Shown: positions 17,988 through 28,500 of the stretch, piece after piece
Numbering within the stretch: the first letter of the stretch is position 1
Layout: each line of letters opens with the position of its first letter
Assembly: GCF_001941485.1 (NCBI RefSeq)
Contig: NZ_CP009247.1
Coordinates: 496,001-560,000 of the forward strand
Source of the DNA: Corynebacterium frankenforstense DSM 45800
Lineage (GTDB): Bacteria; Actinomycetota; Actinomycetes; Mycobacteriales; Mycobacteriaceae
Length of the DNA stretch: 64,000 bases
Direction of reading: 5' to 3'
The notes under the pieces: model-generated
Seen by the model: the letters and a program-made list of their open reading frames with translations, nothing else
What the model was told of the DNA's origin: nothing
Database searches by the model: none
Position numbers and translations under genes: made by a program

Positions 17988-19502
17988 ATGGGTATTCGCG
18001 ATGCGGCCGTCGGGCTGGCGGCCAAGGCCACTCAGTCGCTTGCGCTCGGGCGCGGGGTCGACCCCGTCAACGTGGAACCTGTGGGCTGGTGGGCGCACCA
18101 ACGCGGCGTCGACAAGCTCACGGAGAGTTTCCGCGCGATCCCCGCAGGCCAGCGCGCCCGGCTGGCGAAGAAGACCTCGAACCTCTTCCGCGGCCGCTCC
18201 GGCGACGCCGCGGGCCTGGACGTCTCCGGGCTGCACGGGGTCATCGCCGTCGACCCGGTGGCCAAGACCGCCGACGTGCAGGGCATGTGCACCTACGAGG
18301 ACCTCGTCGACGCCACCTTGCCGCACGGCCTGGTGCCGATGGTCGTCCCGCAGCTGAAGACCATCACCCTCGGCGGGGCGGTCAGCGGCATGGGTGTGGA
18401 GTCGACCTGCTTCCGCAACGGGCTGCCCCACGAGTCGGTCACCGAGATGGACATCCTCACCGGCACCGGTGAGATCGTCACCTGCTCGCCGGAGCGCAAC
18501 GTCGACCTCTACCGCGGCTTCCCCAACTCCTACGGTTCGCTGGGCTACGCGGTGCGCCTGCGCGTGCTGCTCGAGGACGCCCCGGCCGCCGTCGAGCTGC
18601 GCCACGTGCGCTTCCACGACCCCGACACCTTCGCCGCCGCGCTCGGCACCGCCGCCGAGACGGCCGAGTACGAGGGCGTCCGCGTCGACTACCTGGACGC
18701 GGTGGTCTTCTCCCCGGAGGAGCTCTACCTGGTGCTCGGCACCGCCTCCGAGGAGGAGGGGCCGGTCAGCGACTACACCCGCGAGCGGGTCTACTACCGC
18801 TCCATCCAGCACCCCGAGGGTGTGCTGCGCGACCGGCTGGCCTTCCGCGACTACCTGTGGCGCTGGGACATCGACTGGTTCTGGTGCTCGCGGGCCTTCG
18901 GCGCGCAGGACCCGACGGTGCGCCGCCTGTGGCCGCGCAGCCTGCGCCGCTCGAGCTTCTACTGGAAGCTGGTCGGCCTGGACCGCCGCTTCGACATCGA
19001 GCACCGGCTGACCCGGGCGCGCACCGGCGAGCCGCACCGTGAGCGGGTGGTCCAGGACGTCGAGGTGACCACCGACCGGCTCGCCGAGTGGCTGCGCTGG
19101 TTCTTCGACTCCTGCGACATCCAGCCGATGTGGCTGTGCCCGATCCGGCTGCGCGCCGGCTCCGAGAAGCTGGTCGGCACCGGCGAGCTGACCGCCGCAG
19201 CCGACGCGCCCTGGCCGCTCTACCCGCTCAAGCCCGGCACCACCTGGATCAACGCCGGCTTCTGGTCGGCGGTGCCCGGCGACCTGATGGGCCCGGACGC
19301 CGGCGAGGGCGCCTTCAACCGCGCGATCGAGGCGAAGGTCCACGAGCTCGGCGGGCACAAGTCGCTGTACTCGGAGGCCTTCTACACCCGCGAGCAGTTC
19401 GAGGCGCTCTACGGCGGCGAACTTCCCGCCCGGCTCAAGGGCGTCTTCGACCCGGACGGGCGCTTCCCCGGCCTCTACGAGAAGACCGTCGAGGGCGCCT
19501 GA
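17988..19502 (+). CDS. tmsA: FAD-dependent oxidoreductase, probable 10-methylene fatty acyl reductase (TmsA/BfaA)
   Basis: A 504-residue FAD-linked oxidase-type protein. The FAD-binding domain spans about residues 75-230 (DPVAKTADVQGMCTYEDLVDATLPHGLVP; LKTITLGGAVSGMGVESTCFRNG), followed by a substrate domain with many aromatic residues (RWDIDWFWCSRAFG). Homologues beside a cyclopropane-synthase-like methyltransferase reduce the 10-methylene group on oleate-derived chains to give 10-methylstearic (tuberculostearic) acid in actinomycetes. The neighbour tmsB fits that pair exactly, so the assignment rests on family plus context. It interrupts the ESX-4 locus between eccB and mycP. Confidence 0.8.
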   Translation: MGIRDAAVGLAAKATQSLALGRGVDPVNVEPVGWWAHQRGVDKLTESFRAIPAGQRARLAKKTSNLFRGRSGDAAGLDVSGLHGVIAVDPVAKTADVQGMCTYEDLVDATLPHGLVPMVVPQLKTITLGGAVSGMGVESTCFRNGLPHESVTEMDILTGTGEIVTCSPERNVDLYRGFPNSYGSLGYAVRLRVLLEDAPAAVELRHVRFHDPDTFAAALGTAAETAEYEGVRVDYLDAVVFSPEELYLVLGTASEEEGPVSDYTRERVYYRSIQHPEGVLRDRLAFRDYLWRWDIDWFWCSRAFGAQDPTVRRLWPRSLRRSSFYWKLVGLDRRFDIEHRLTRARTGEPHRERVVQDVEVTTDRLAEWLRWFFDSCDIQPMWLCPIRLRAGSEKLVGTGELTAAADAPWPLYPLKPGTTWINAGFWSAVPGDLMGPDAGEGAFNRAIEAKVHELGGHKSLYSEAFYTREQFEALYGGELPARLKGVFDPDGRFPGLYEKTVEGA

Positions 19503-19698
19503 GCGGGCACCGGGCTGCGCGTCGGGGCCCGCGCCGCGGGCACCGGGTCCCGCGCCGCGGCCTGCGCCGCCGCTCGCGCCGGGCGCCCTTCCACCCCGCC
19601 GGAGCGCACCCGCCGAACGGTGCACTGATTCAACGGGCGAATTAGTCGCAGACGATTAGACTGGCATGTCAGTCGGTTGAGAAAGGATAGTGAACGCG

Positions 19699-21006
19699 AT
19701 GACCGCCTCCTCCGAGAAGGACTCCACGATGACCGTCGGTGAGATCATCGACAAGCTCGTCGAGGCGCCGAACCCCTTCCGATGGGAGGCCTTCGACGGT
19801 TCGACCGCCGGCCCCGCCGACGCGAAGTACACGGTGCGCATCCTCAGCCCGGAGGGTCTGTCCTACATCGCGACCAGCCCCGGCGACGTCGGCTTCGCCC
19901 GCGCCTGGGTCACCGGCGGCATGGAGGTCGAGGGCGAGCACCTGGCCCACCCCTACGGCATCTTCGACACCCTGCGTGACCTCTACGGGCAGTTCCGCAA
20001 GCCCTCGGCCGGCGAGCTGCTCAAGATCTACGCCGAGCTGCGCAGGATGGGCGCGCTGCAGATCCAGCCGCTGCCCGAGGTCGAGCGCTCCTCCTTCCTC
20101 GAGCGTTCTCTGCGCCAGGGCCTGTCGCGCCACTCCAAGGAGCGCGACGCGGACGTCATCTCCGCCCACTACGACGTGGGCAACGAGTTCTACGAGCTCT
20201 TCCTCGGCGACACGATGACCTACACCTGCGCCTACTACCCGAGCGAGGACGCCGGCCTCGACGACGCGCAGATCAACAAGTACCGCCTCGTCTTCGAGAA
20301 GCTGCGCCTCAAGGAGGGCGACCGCCTGCTCGACATCGGCTGCGGCTGGGGCGGGATGGCCCGCTACGCCGCGCGCCGGGGCGTGCACGTCATCGCCGTG
20401 ACGCTCTCCCAGGAGCAGGCCGAGTGGGGCCGCGCCGCCGTGGAGGCCGACGGCCTGGGCGACCTCGCCGAGATCCGCTACCAGGACTACCGCGACGTGC
20501 CCGAGTCCGACTTCGACGCCGTCAGCTCCATCGGGCTGCTCGAGCACGTCGGCGTGAAGAACTACGCGGACTACTTCGAGTTCCTCTCCGGCAAGCTGCG
20601 CCCGGGCGGGCTGATGCTCAACCACTGCATCACCTACCCGGACAACCACAAGACCCGCAAGGGCGAGTTCATCGACCGCTACATCTTCCCGGACGGCGAG
20701 CTGACCGGCTCCGGCACCGTGGTGCGCAAGATGCAGGACCACGGCTTCGAGGTGCTCCACGAGGAGAACCTGCGCTTCGACTACATGCGCACGCTGCGTG
20801 ACTGGTGCGAGAACCTCAAGGCCAACTGGGACCGCGCCGTCGACCTGGTGGGGCTGCCCACCGCGAAGCTGTGGGGGATGTACATGGCCGGCTCCGAGTG
20901 GGGTTTCGAGCACAACGTCGTGCAGCTGCACCAGGTGCTCGGCGTCAAGCTCGACGAGAACGGCTCGCGCTGCGGGGTGCCCGAGCGCATGTGGTGGCGC
21001 CCCTGA
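19699..21006 (+). CDS. tmsB: SAM-dependent cyclopropane-fatty-acid-synthase-like methyltransferase (TmsB/BfaB)
   Basis: The 435-residue protein has the SAM-binding core LLDIGCGWGGMARYAARRGVHVIAVTLS (near residue 210) and the family segment SAHYDVGNEFYELFLGDTMTYTCAYY. In actinomycetes this branch transfers a methylene to the delta-9 double bond of phospholipid oleate, giving 10-methylene stearate for TmsA to reduce; a plain cyclopropane synthase is the alternative. The ATG at 19699 has AAAGGA 11 bases upstream; a GTG at 19690 is too close to that site. TAGACT at about 19656 is a possible -10, so it may also be transcribed apart from tmsA. Confidence 0.8.
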   Translation: MTASSEKDSTMTVGEIIDKLVEAPNPFRWEAFDGSTAGPADAKYTVRILSPEGLSYIATSPGDVGFARAWVTGGMEVEGEHLAHPYGIFDTLRDLYGQFRKPSAGELLKIYAELRRMGALQIQPLPEVERSSFLERSLRQGLSRHSKERDADVISAHYDVGNEFYELFLGDTMTYTCAYYPSEDAGLDDAQINKYRLVFEKLRLKEGDRLLDIGCGWGGMARYAARRGVHVIAVTLSQEQAEWGRAAVEADGLGDLAEIRYQDYRDVPESDFDAVSSIGLLEHVGVKNYADYFEFLSGKLRPGGLMLNHCITYPDNHKTRKGEFIDRYIFPDGELTGSGTVVRKMQDHGFEVLHEENLRFDYMRTLRDWCENLKANWDRAVDLVGLPTAKLWGMYMAGSEWGFEHNVVQLHQVLGVKLDENGSRCGVPERMWWRP

Positions 21007-21032
21007 GCAGGGAGCGCTCCCCGCAGCACTGG

Positions 21033-21053
21033 CCGCGGGACCCGCGGGCTTTC
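21033..21053 (+). terminator. Possible terminator after tmsB
   Basis: ccgcgg-gac-ccgcgg followed by GCTTTCT. Short stem, weak T-run. Confidence 0.35.
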
Positions 21054-21119
21054 TAGGTTGAGGCCGTACCGCGACGCACGGACCGCCGTGCGTCGCCCCG
21101 ACCTCCCAGGAGTACCGCC

Positions 21120-21953
21120 ATGTCCCGTGCCGCCCTCCGCCGTCGACTCGCCCGCGTGAGCGTCGCTTTCCGACGCCGCGCGGCGCTCGCCGTCTGCGTG
21201 CTGGGGCTCGGCGTGGGTGCGGCGTCCTGCGCCGGTCAGGCCGGTGCCGGGAACGGGCCGGTCTACGGGCCTGAGCCGGAGCCCGCCCCGGGGACCGTCG
21301 CCGCCACCGCCCGGGACGCCGCGGCGGAGTCCGCCGCGCGGAGCACGGCGGAGACGGCCGGGTTCGGTGCGGGAACCGCCGGTGCGGCGGCGACGGCGGG
21401 CCCCGAGGCCACCGCGACTCCGCCCGGTCCCGCCGTCAACGGGAGCCTGCGGGTCTTCGACGACGGCCGGGAGGCCACCGCGCAGCTGAGCAACCCCGAC
21501 GGCTCCTTCCGCGCGACCACCCGCGCGCCGGGTGGCGCGGTCGCCCCGGTGGCGCTGGGCTTCACCGGGGCGCGCGAGCACGGCTTCGACCGCCTCGACG
21601 TCCGCCTCGACCAGGCGGACAACCGCGCGATGCTCGTCTACGGCGCCCCGGGCGCGGGTCGGCCGACCCGCTCGCTGGCCGGCACCGACACCGCCGCGGT
21701 CTACCTGAGCAGCCGGGACGTCAACGGCGAGGTCTTCGGCGAGCGCGACTGCGCGGTCGACCTCGAGTTCCGCGACCCGGCCGGGGCGGCTATCCCGTCG
21801 GCGGGCACGGTCCACCGCCAGACCTGCAACGGGTGGGTGACCGCCCCGCTTCCGGAGCAGACGGGCCCGGCCCAGCTGCGCGTCACGGTCGCGATGTCCG
21901 GCTTCGAGCCGCTCGTGATCGCCCAGCCGATCGTGCTCGCCGGGAATGCCTGA
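21120..21953 (+). CDS. Lipoprotein, paralogue of the next gene
   Basis: A 277-residue predicted lipoprotein: basic start, hydrophobic stretch AALAVCVLGLGVGAASC with the lipobox Cys near residue 40, then an Ala/Pro-rich linker to about residue 110 and a globular C-terminal domain. That domain shares with the next gene two cysteines at similar spacing (ERDCAVDLEF; HRQTCNGWV) and a similar ending (LRVTVAMSGFEPLVIAQPI against VQVTIARPGHKPFVVRQDI). I do not recognise the family. The 5' part contains an exact dispersed-motif copy (21165-21179). It is preceded by CCCAGGAGT and lies in the cargo block between tmsB and mycP. Confidence 0.7.
   Translation: MSRAALRRRLARVSVAFRRRAALAVCVLGLGVGAASCAGQAGAGNGPVYGPEPEPAPGTVAATARDAAAESAARSTAETAGFGAGTAGAAATAGPEATATPPGPAVNGSLRVFDDGREATAQLSNPDGSFRATTRAPGGAVAPVALGFTGAREHGFDRLDVRLDQADNRAMLVYGAPGAGRPTRSLAGTDTAAVYLSSRDVNGEVFGERDCAVDLEFRDPAGAAIPSAGTVHRQTCNGWVTAPLPEQTGPAQLRVTVAMSGFEPLVIAQPIVLAGNA
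21165..21179 (+). repeat. Dispersed 15-bp motif, exact copy in a lipoprotein gene
   Basis: GCTTTCCGACGCCGC within the signal-peptide codons of the gene at 21120. Confidence 0.7.
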
Positions 21954-22033
21954 CCTCGTCCCGGCGCCTCCTGGTGCGCACCCTTAAAGTGAGGTGCGCA
22001 CCACCGATGACCTGACCGCCCTAGGAGTCCGCC

Positions 22034-22714
22034 GTGTCCCTGTCCCGTCCCGCCCGCATGACCCTCGCCGCGGCCCTCGGCACCGCCGCGCTGACCCTCG
22101 GGGCCTGCACGATCGGGGACCCGGAGCCGGACGCGCCGGTGTTGACCACCCGGCCGCAGACCTCGCCCGCGCAGTCAAGCCCGGCGGCCTCGAGCACCGC
22201 GGGCACCTCGAGCGCGACCTCGTCGTCGACCACGACGAAGGCGGCGGGTGACCCCAACGAGAAGCTGGCCAACGGCGACGGCACCTACCGGCTCACCGAC
22301 GACGCCCCGGACCCGGACCGCCCGCCCGAGGACGTCTCGGCGACCTTCAGCAACCTCGACGACGAGGGCTTCAAGCGGCTGACGGTGACCTTCAGCGACG
22401 ACTACATGAACGCCTACCTCCAGCACGAGGGTGCCAAGCGGTCCGACGGGCTTTGGGTCAGCATCGGCGGCGAGACGACCGACGGCAAGGACCTCGAGGG
22501 CATGCGGTGCTCCTTCAAGCACGAGATCTTCGACGAAGCGGGCGTGAGCATCTCGCGGCCCGACCCCTCGGAGGGCTTCGAGAACAACTCGTGCAAGACC
22601 TACGTGGTCGACCTGCCCGAGGACGCGCTCGGGCCCCAGTCGGTCCAGGTGACCATCGCCCGGCCCGGCCACAAGCCCTTCGTGGTCCGCCAGGACATCA
22701 TCAACGTCGGATAG
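22034..22714 (+). CDS. Lipoprotein, paralogue of the preceding gene
   Basis: A 226-residue predicted lipoprotein with the lipobox TLGAC (Cys near residue 25), a Ser/Thr-rich linker to about residue 70, and a globular domain with two cysteines (GMRCSFKHEI; NNSCKTYVV) that align with those of the upstream protein. Function unknown. The GTG at 22034 follows TAGGAGT; an ATG twelve codons later (MTLAAALG) would leave too short a basic n-region. A -10-like TAAAGT lies at 21985-21990. It is convergent with mycP across 37 bp without a recognisable terminator. Confidence 0.7.
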   Translation: MSLSRPARMTLAAALGTAALTLGACTIGDPEPDAPVLTTRPQTSPAQSSPAASSTAGTSSATSSSTTTKAAGDPNEKLANGDGTYRLTDDAPDPDRPPEDVSATFSNLDDEGFKRLTVTFSDDYMNAYLQHEGAKRSDGLWVSIGGETTDGKDLEGMRCSFKHEIFDEAGVSISRPDPSEGFENNSCKTYVVDLPEDALGPQSVQVTIARPGHKPFVVRQDIINVG

Positions 22715-22751
22715 GCCCGGTCACGTTCAGGGCCCGCCGCTTCAGGACCTC

Positions 22752-24044
22752 CTACCGACGCCCGCCCACGGCCAGGCCCACCACCAGGCCGGACAGCGCC
22801 AGGATCGCCAGGATCCCGACACCGACGGCCGCCGCGCGCCCGGTCACCGAGGTGTCGGCGGGAACGGGTGCGGCGATGCGTTCCCCGTCTTCTCCGCTTG
22901 ACGACGCCCCGCGGCCCCCGTCGGCGGTTCCCGCACCCCCGCCGGCGCCTGCGGCGCCCGCGTCGACGCCTCCTGCACCGCCGCCTGCGCGGGCGCTCTC
23001 CGGCACGTGCAGGTGGCCGAGCACCTGGTGGGCGTCGACCGCCCCGTGCGGCGGCTGGGCCGCCTGGCGCAGGTGCGCGCGCAGCAGCGCCGGCGAGGCC
23101 TCGGGGTGGCGTTCGATGAGCGCGGCGGCCAACCCGCTGACCACCGGCGCGGCGAAGCTGGTGCCCTCGAAGCCGCGGGCGGTGCCGCTCTCCGGGTCGG
23201 TCACGCCGGTGGCCAGGCCCGCCCCGCCCGGGTCCAGCCCCACGGCCACGGTCCCCGGGGCGGCCAGCGAGCCGGGCCCGGCGGCCACCGAGTAGTCGGC
23301 CAACCGGTGCTCGTCGGCCAGCGCGGTGACGGTGAGCACCGTCTCGGCGTGACCGGGGTAGACCACCGAACCCGGCGGGCAGTCCGCCGAGGCGTTGCCG
23401 GCGGCGGCGACCACCACGGCGCCCTCGGCCTCGGCCCGCGCGAGCGCCTCGTCCAGGCTGCCGGTGTCCATGCCCGCCGCGCGCCTCGGCTCCACGCAGG
23501 CGACCACGGAGGCGTTGATCACCCGCGCGCCCTGGTCCAGGGCCTCGTGGATCGCCCGGGCCAACCCGCCGAGGGTGCCCGAGCCCTCCCGCTGCGCCCC
23601 CGCGGCACCGGGGCCGGCGGGGGAGCGGTAGTGCGCGCTGGACTGGCGCACGCTGACGATCCGCGCGCCGGGGGCGATGCCGACCAGCGCGTCCTGCTCC
23701 GAGGGGCGGGCGGCGATGACACCTGCGACGACGGTGCCGTGTCCGTCGCAGTCGCGCAGCGGGTCCGGCGCGTCCGGGGTGACCAGGTCGGCGCCCGGCA
23801 CCACCCCGCCGAGGCGCGGGTGGTCGGCGACCCCGGTGTCGATGACGGCGACGATCACCCCGGACCCGGTGGCCAGGCCGTGGCCGCGGTCGGCCACCGG
23901 CGGCACCGCGAGTTCCCGCGGCGGGGTGCCCACCACGCAGGCGCGGTCGGGTTCGGCGCCCACCGCGGCCGGTTGGACGGGTGGGGCGGACAGGACGAGG
24001 AGCATCCCGGCGGCGGCGCAGGCCGCGGGCAGCCGGGCCCTCAT
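22752..24044 (-). CDS. mycP4: Mycosin, ESX-4 subtilisin-like serine protease MycP
   Basis: Membrane-anchored extracytoplasmic protease required by type VII secretion systems. The 430-residue protein has a signal peptide (about residues 1-29), the catalytic triad Asp69 (VAVIDTG), His102 (CDGHGT) and Ser296 (GTSFAAPVVSG), an oxyanion Asn in AAAGNAS, and a C-terminal transmembrane helix (about 402-425) ending GGRR. A Gly/Ala/Ser-rich linker precedes the anchor and contains a dispersed-motif copy (22896-22910). The start at 24044 overlaps the eccD stop (ATGA), so translation is coupled to eccD. Confidence 0.9.
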   Translation of the reverse strand: MRARLPAACAAAGMLLVLSAPPVQPAAVGAEPDRACVVGTPPRELAVPPVADRGHGLATGSGVIVAVIDTGVADHPRLGGVVPGADLVTPDAPDPLRDCDGHGTVVAGVIAARPSEQDALVGIAPGARIVSVRQSSAHYRSPAGPGAAGAQREGSGTLGGLARAIHEALDQGARVINASVVACVEPRRAAGMDTGSLDEALARAEAEGAVVVAAAGNASADCPPGSVVYPGHAETVLTVTALADEHRLADYSVAAGPGSLAAPGTVAVGLDPGGAGLATGVTDPESGTARGFEGTSFAAPVVSGLAAALIERHPEASPALLRAHLRQAAQPPHGAVDAHQVLGHLHVPESARAGGGAGGVDAGAAGAGGGAGTADGGRGASSSGEDGERIAAPVPADTSVTGRAAAVGVGILAILALSGLVVGLAVGGRR

Positions 24045-25378
24045 CCCAGAGCCCGCAGCCAGGTGAAGACGCCGGCCAGGTGCGCGGCCAGCGGGACCGC
24101 GGCCGCCAGCGCGGTGGACTCGGCGCGCTCCCACCACACCAGGGTCGTCGGCTCCGGGTCGCTGAGTCTGCCCGCCCACAGCGGCGCGGTCAGCGCGGCG
24201 GCGGCGACCGCACCGGTGATGCCGAGAGCCACGGGCGCGGCCCCGGGTACCCCGGTCGCCGCCGGGGCCGCGGCGACAAGCCCGGCCAGGGCCACGGCCA
24301 GGTTCGCCCAGAGGGCGACCGGGTCGGCGTGGCGCAGGGCGTGCAGCCCGCAGGCGGCGGCCACGCACAGCGTGAAGGCCAGCGCGAACCACGCCGGCGA
24401 GCTCCCGCGCGTGGTCCAGGCCAGCCAGGGCAGCGCCGCCACGGCCACCGCCGCGGCCCCGCAGACCACCCCGGCGTGCACCCGCCGGGCCCGCCCGGCG
24501 CGCGCCGCGGCGTCCGGGACCTCGACTCCGGCGAGGGTGACCTCCTCGCCGGCGGTGGGAAGGCGCGGCACCGAGAGCCCCGCGGCCGTCTGCGCGATCG
24601 CCGGCGCCGCCCACCCGCAGATCAGCGCCACGGCCACGGCGACCGTCGCCGCCCCCGTCGCCCCGGAGAGCACGCCTGCGCCGGTGGCGCAGGCGCAGAC
24701 GAGCAGCACCACCACGCCAGCGGCCAGGCAGCCGGCACCCGGGCGGTGCGGGCGGAGGGCCGCCACCGCGGCCAGCCCCACCCCGGCGGCGGCCAGCCCC
24801 GCGCCGAGCGCGGCCGCCCACCCGGAGGAGTCCTCCGGCACCGTGCCGCCGAGCACCCAGCCGGACGCCGCGAGCCCGCACAGCGGCGGCAGCGCCATGG
24901 CGGCCGCGGTCAGTTCGCGGCGCCAGGCCAGAAGCAGCAGGCAGGCGGTGGCCGCCACGGCCGCGACCAGCCACGCCGGGGCGGCGTGGGCGACGAGCAC
25001 GGCGAGCATCACGACGCCGGTGGCGGCGGTGGCCTGCGCCAACCCGCCGGGATGCGCACGGCCGGCCAGCGCGGCGTCGGCAAGCGCCTCGGCGGCGTCG
25101 CGCGGCACCGGGCGCGGGCTCGGGTGCCCGGGTGCGAGCACGAGCACCCCGCCGTCGGGTGGGCCGACCGCACCCAGCGGCTCCTCGGGCGGCACGGGTG
25201 CGCCGGCGGCGGTGGTCGCCTGCCACGGCGTCTGCGGGTGCGGCGCGCCGACCAGCCAGGCGACCTCCTCGGCGATGTCGGCGACGGAGCTGCTCACGGG
25301 CACGCTCAGGTCGGTCTCCCGGTGGAAGCCGCCTGTGTGGACGCGCACGCACAGCCGGAGAACGTGTTCGGTCTCCAC
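24041..25378 (-). CDS. eccD4: ESX-4 type VII secretion membrane protein EccD
   Basis: EccD lines the membrane vestibule of the type VII complex. The 445-residue protein has an N-terminal ubiquitin-like domain (about residues 1-85) and then about eleven hydrophobic segments. I choose the GTG at 25378 because CGAGGGGGAT stands eight bases upstream; an ATG at 25426 would add 16 residues and lacks a site. It is divergent from eccC and translationally coupled to mycP. Confidence 0.85.
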   Translation of the reverse strand: METEHVLRLCVRVHTGGFHRETDLSVPVSSSVADIAEEVAWLVGAPHPQTPWQATTAAGAPVPPEEPLGAVGPPDGGVLVLAPGHPSPRPVPRDAAEALADAALAGRAHPGGLAQATAATGVVMLAVLVAHAAPAWLVAAVAATACLLLLAWRRELTAAAMALPPLCGLAASGWVLGGTVPEDSSGWAAALGAGLAAAGVGLAAVAALRPHRPGAGCLAAGVVVLLVCACATGAGVLSGATGAATVAVAVALICGWAAPAIAQTAAGLSVPRLPTAGEEVTLAGVEVPDAAARAGRARRVHAGVVCGAAAVAVAALPWLAWTTRGSSPAWFALAFTLCVAAACGLHALRHADPVALWANLAVALAGLVAAAPAATGVPGAAPVALGITGAVAAAALTAPLWAGRLSDPEPTTLVWWERAESTALAAAVPLAAHLAGVFTWLRALG

Positions 25379-25547
25379 GGTGAAAAATCCCCCTCGATAT
25401 TTTCTTCCCCCTGTGTGCGCGCTCATCGTGACCTAGACTTGCGCCCGTGTCCACCCGAGAGGGGTGGGACCCGCGTGGGGGGCGCGGCGCGAGGGGTGCC
25501 GCGGGGACCCCGCGTGCGACGGGGGAAACCAGAGGGGGAAATTCCGC
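25379..25547. promoter_or_regulatory. Divergent eccD / eccC control region
   Basis: A 169-bp region. TAGACT (25434-25439) on the plus strand is a candidate -10 for eccC, giving a leader of about 100 nt. AGAGGGGGAAA before 25548 is the eccC ribosome-binding site. No operator-like symmetry was recognised. Confidence 0.45.
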
Positions 25548-28500
25548 ATGAGCACCGCAATCGCGCCAGGCGACCGGCATGCGCCGGCCGCGCCGCCCGC
25601 GCCGCCCGCATCGGCCGCGCAGCCAGAACCGCCCGCGCCGCCCGCATCGGCCGCGCAGCCAGAACCGCCCGCGCCGCCCGCGCCGTTCGCACCACCGGAG
25701 CGCCCGCGTCGGCGCACCGTCCATCCGCTGACACCCGGCGCCCGCGAGCCCGCCCCGCCGCGCCCGGAGGGCAGGCTCGCCGCCGAGGCCGTGCCCGCCG
25801 CCGACACCCCGCGCCCGATCGCACTGATCCGCATCCTGCTGCCGCTGGTCATGGTCGCGGCGATGATCGGCATGGTGCTGCTGATGGTGCGCATGGCCGG
25901 CACGGTGCACCCGATGATGCTGATTCTCCCGGTCATGTTGGCGATGGGTTTCATGGGGATGTTCGCCCCGCCGCAGAACCGCGACCCGGACGAGACCCGG
26001 CGGACCTACCTGCGCCACCTCAACGAGCTGCGGCGCACCGCACTCGACAACGCCGCCGCCCAGCGCGCCCACGAGGAGCACCGCCACCCCGCGCCCGGCG
26101 ACCTGTGGGCGCTGGTGCCCACCGACCGGCTCTGGGAGCGCGGCGCCGAGGACGCGGACGCCCTGCACGTGCGCCTGGGCACCGGGCCCGCGCCGTTGTG
26201 CACCCCGCTCGAGGTCGGCGAGCAGGGCGCGCCCGAGGACCTCGACCCGGTGTGCGCGGTGGCGCTGCGGCACACGGTGCGCTCCGTGGGCACGGTGCCG
26301 GACCTGCCGGTGGTGCTCAACCTCGCCGCCTTCGGCCACCTCTCCGTCGCCGGGCCGGGCGCGGGCGACCAGGTGCGCGCGATCGTCGCCCAGCTCGTCT
26401 TCCACCACGGGCCGGAGGCCGTCGGCGTCGAGGTCCGTGGGGACACCACCGGCTGGGCGTGGGTGAAGTGGCTGCCGCACGCCCGCGCCCCGCACGCGGC
26501 GGCGTTCCGGGTGCTCGTCGTCGACGGGATCACGACCACCGGCACCGAGGACTTCCTCGACGACGACTCGCTGACCTGCGTCATCGAGGTCGGCACCGGG
26601 GCGCCGACGGCGCTGCGCACCCGGGCGCGCGACGAGGGCCTGGCGCTGACCGCCGCCGACCGGCTGATCGCCCACACCGACGGCGGGCGCGAGGATCTCG
26701 GCGTGCCCGACGCGATGTCCCCGCGCGCCGCCGCCACCCTGGCACGCGCCACGGCGTCCTGCCGCCGGCCCGGCCACGGCCGCGGTGCGGTGGCCAACGA
26801 CCTGCCCGCGCTCCTCGGCCTCGACGGGCCGGACGGCCTGGGCGGCGCGCACCCGCCGCGGCTGTGGCGTGACCCACCCGCCGAGCGGCTCACCGTGCCG
26901 ATCGGGATCACCCGCGGGTCGGGGCCGGCCGTGCCGGTCACCCTGGACCTGCGCGAGTCCGCCGAGGGCGGGATGGGCCCGCACGGGCTGTGCATCGGCG
27001 CGACCGGCTCCGGCAAGTCCGAGCTGCTGCGCACGCTGGTCGTGGCGCTGGCCGCCACCCACAGCCCGGAGCAGCTCAACTTCGTGCTCGTCGATTTCAA
27101 GGGCGGGGCGACCTTCCTCGGCCTGGAGGAGCTGCCGCACACCTCCGCGGTGATCACCAACCTGCAGGAGGAGGCCGTGCTCGTCGAGCGCATGCACGAC
27201 GCGATCTCCGGCGAGCTGCACCGCCGCCAGGAGGTCCTGCGCGCCGCCGGGGGACTCTCGGGCGTGGCCGAGTACGAGGCGCTGCGCGCCCGTCGTCCCG
27301 GGCTCGAGCCGCTGCCCGCGCTGGTCATCGTCGTCGACGAGTTCTCCGAGCTGCTCAGCGCGCACCCCGACTTCGCCGACCTCTTCGTCGCCGTCGGGCG
27401 CCTCGGCCGCTCGCTGCACGTCCACCTGCTGCTGGCCAGCCAGCGCCTCGAGGAGGGCCGGTTGCGCGGCCTGGACAGCCACCTGTCCTACCGCATCGGT
27501 CTGCGCACCTTCTCCGCCGCCGAGTCCCGCCAGGTCCTCGGCGTGCCTGACGCCCACTCGCTGCCGCGCGCGCCGGGCGCGGGTCTCCTGCGCTCCGGGC
27601 CCGAGGCCATCACCGGCTTCCAGGCGGCCTACGTCTCCGGTCCGCTGCCCGCCGCCCCGGAGGCACCGTCGATTGCCGACGCCGCGTCCGTCACCCGTGG
27701 GCGCAGGAGAGTGCGGCTCTTCGACGGGACGGATGCTGGCGCATCCGTCCCCGGGGTAACGAATGCACCCGTCTCCGGCCGCAAGGGCGTGTCTGCGCCC
27801 GGGGAGGAAGTCCTGTCCGCGGCGGGGGAGGGCACCGTCTCCGGCGAGGCGGGGGAGCGGCCCACCGTGCTCGAGGCCGTCGTCGAGGCGGCCGTCGCCT
27901 CCGCCGACGGGCGCAGCGCCCACCGCATCTGGCTGCCGCCGCTGCCCGAGCGTGTGGAACTGGCCGGCGTGGTCGAGTCGCCGGGGCCGCTGCAGGTGGC
28001 CGTCGGCGTCATCGACCGGCCCTACCACCAGCGCCAGGACCCGATGATCCTGGACTTCTCCGTCGGTGACGGCCACCTCGCGATCGCCGGTGGGCCGAAG
28101 TCCGGCAAGACCACCGCGCTGCGCACCGTGGTCACCGCCCTGGCCGCGACCCACACGACCACGCAGATCCGCTGCTACATCATCGACTCCGGCCGCGACC
28201 TGGCCACACTGGCCCGCCTGCCGCACGTCGCCGGGCGCGCCGGGCGCGGCGAGATGGAGCGTGCCCGGCGCGTGCTCGACGAGGTCACCGCCGTCATCGA
28301 GGACCACCCCGGCGGCAGCCCGGCCGCCCACACCTTCCTGGTCCTCGACGGGTGGCACACGCTGTCCGGTGAGCTTGAGGACCGCCTCGACCAGGTCGCA
28401 CGCATCGTCGCCGACGGGCCTGCGGCCGGGGTGCACGTGCTGATCTCCACGGTGCGCTGGCCCTCGCTGCGCCCGGCGATCCGCGACCTGATCTCCACCC

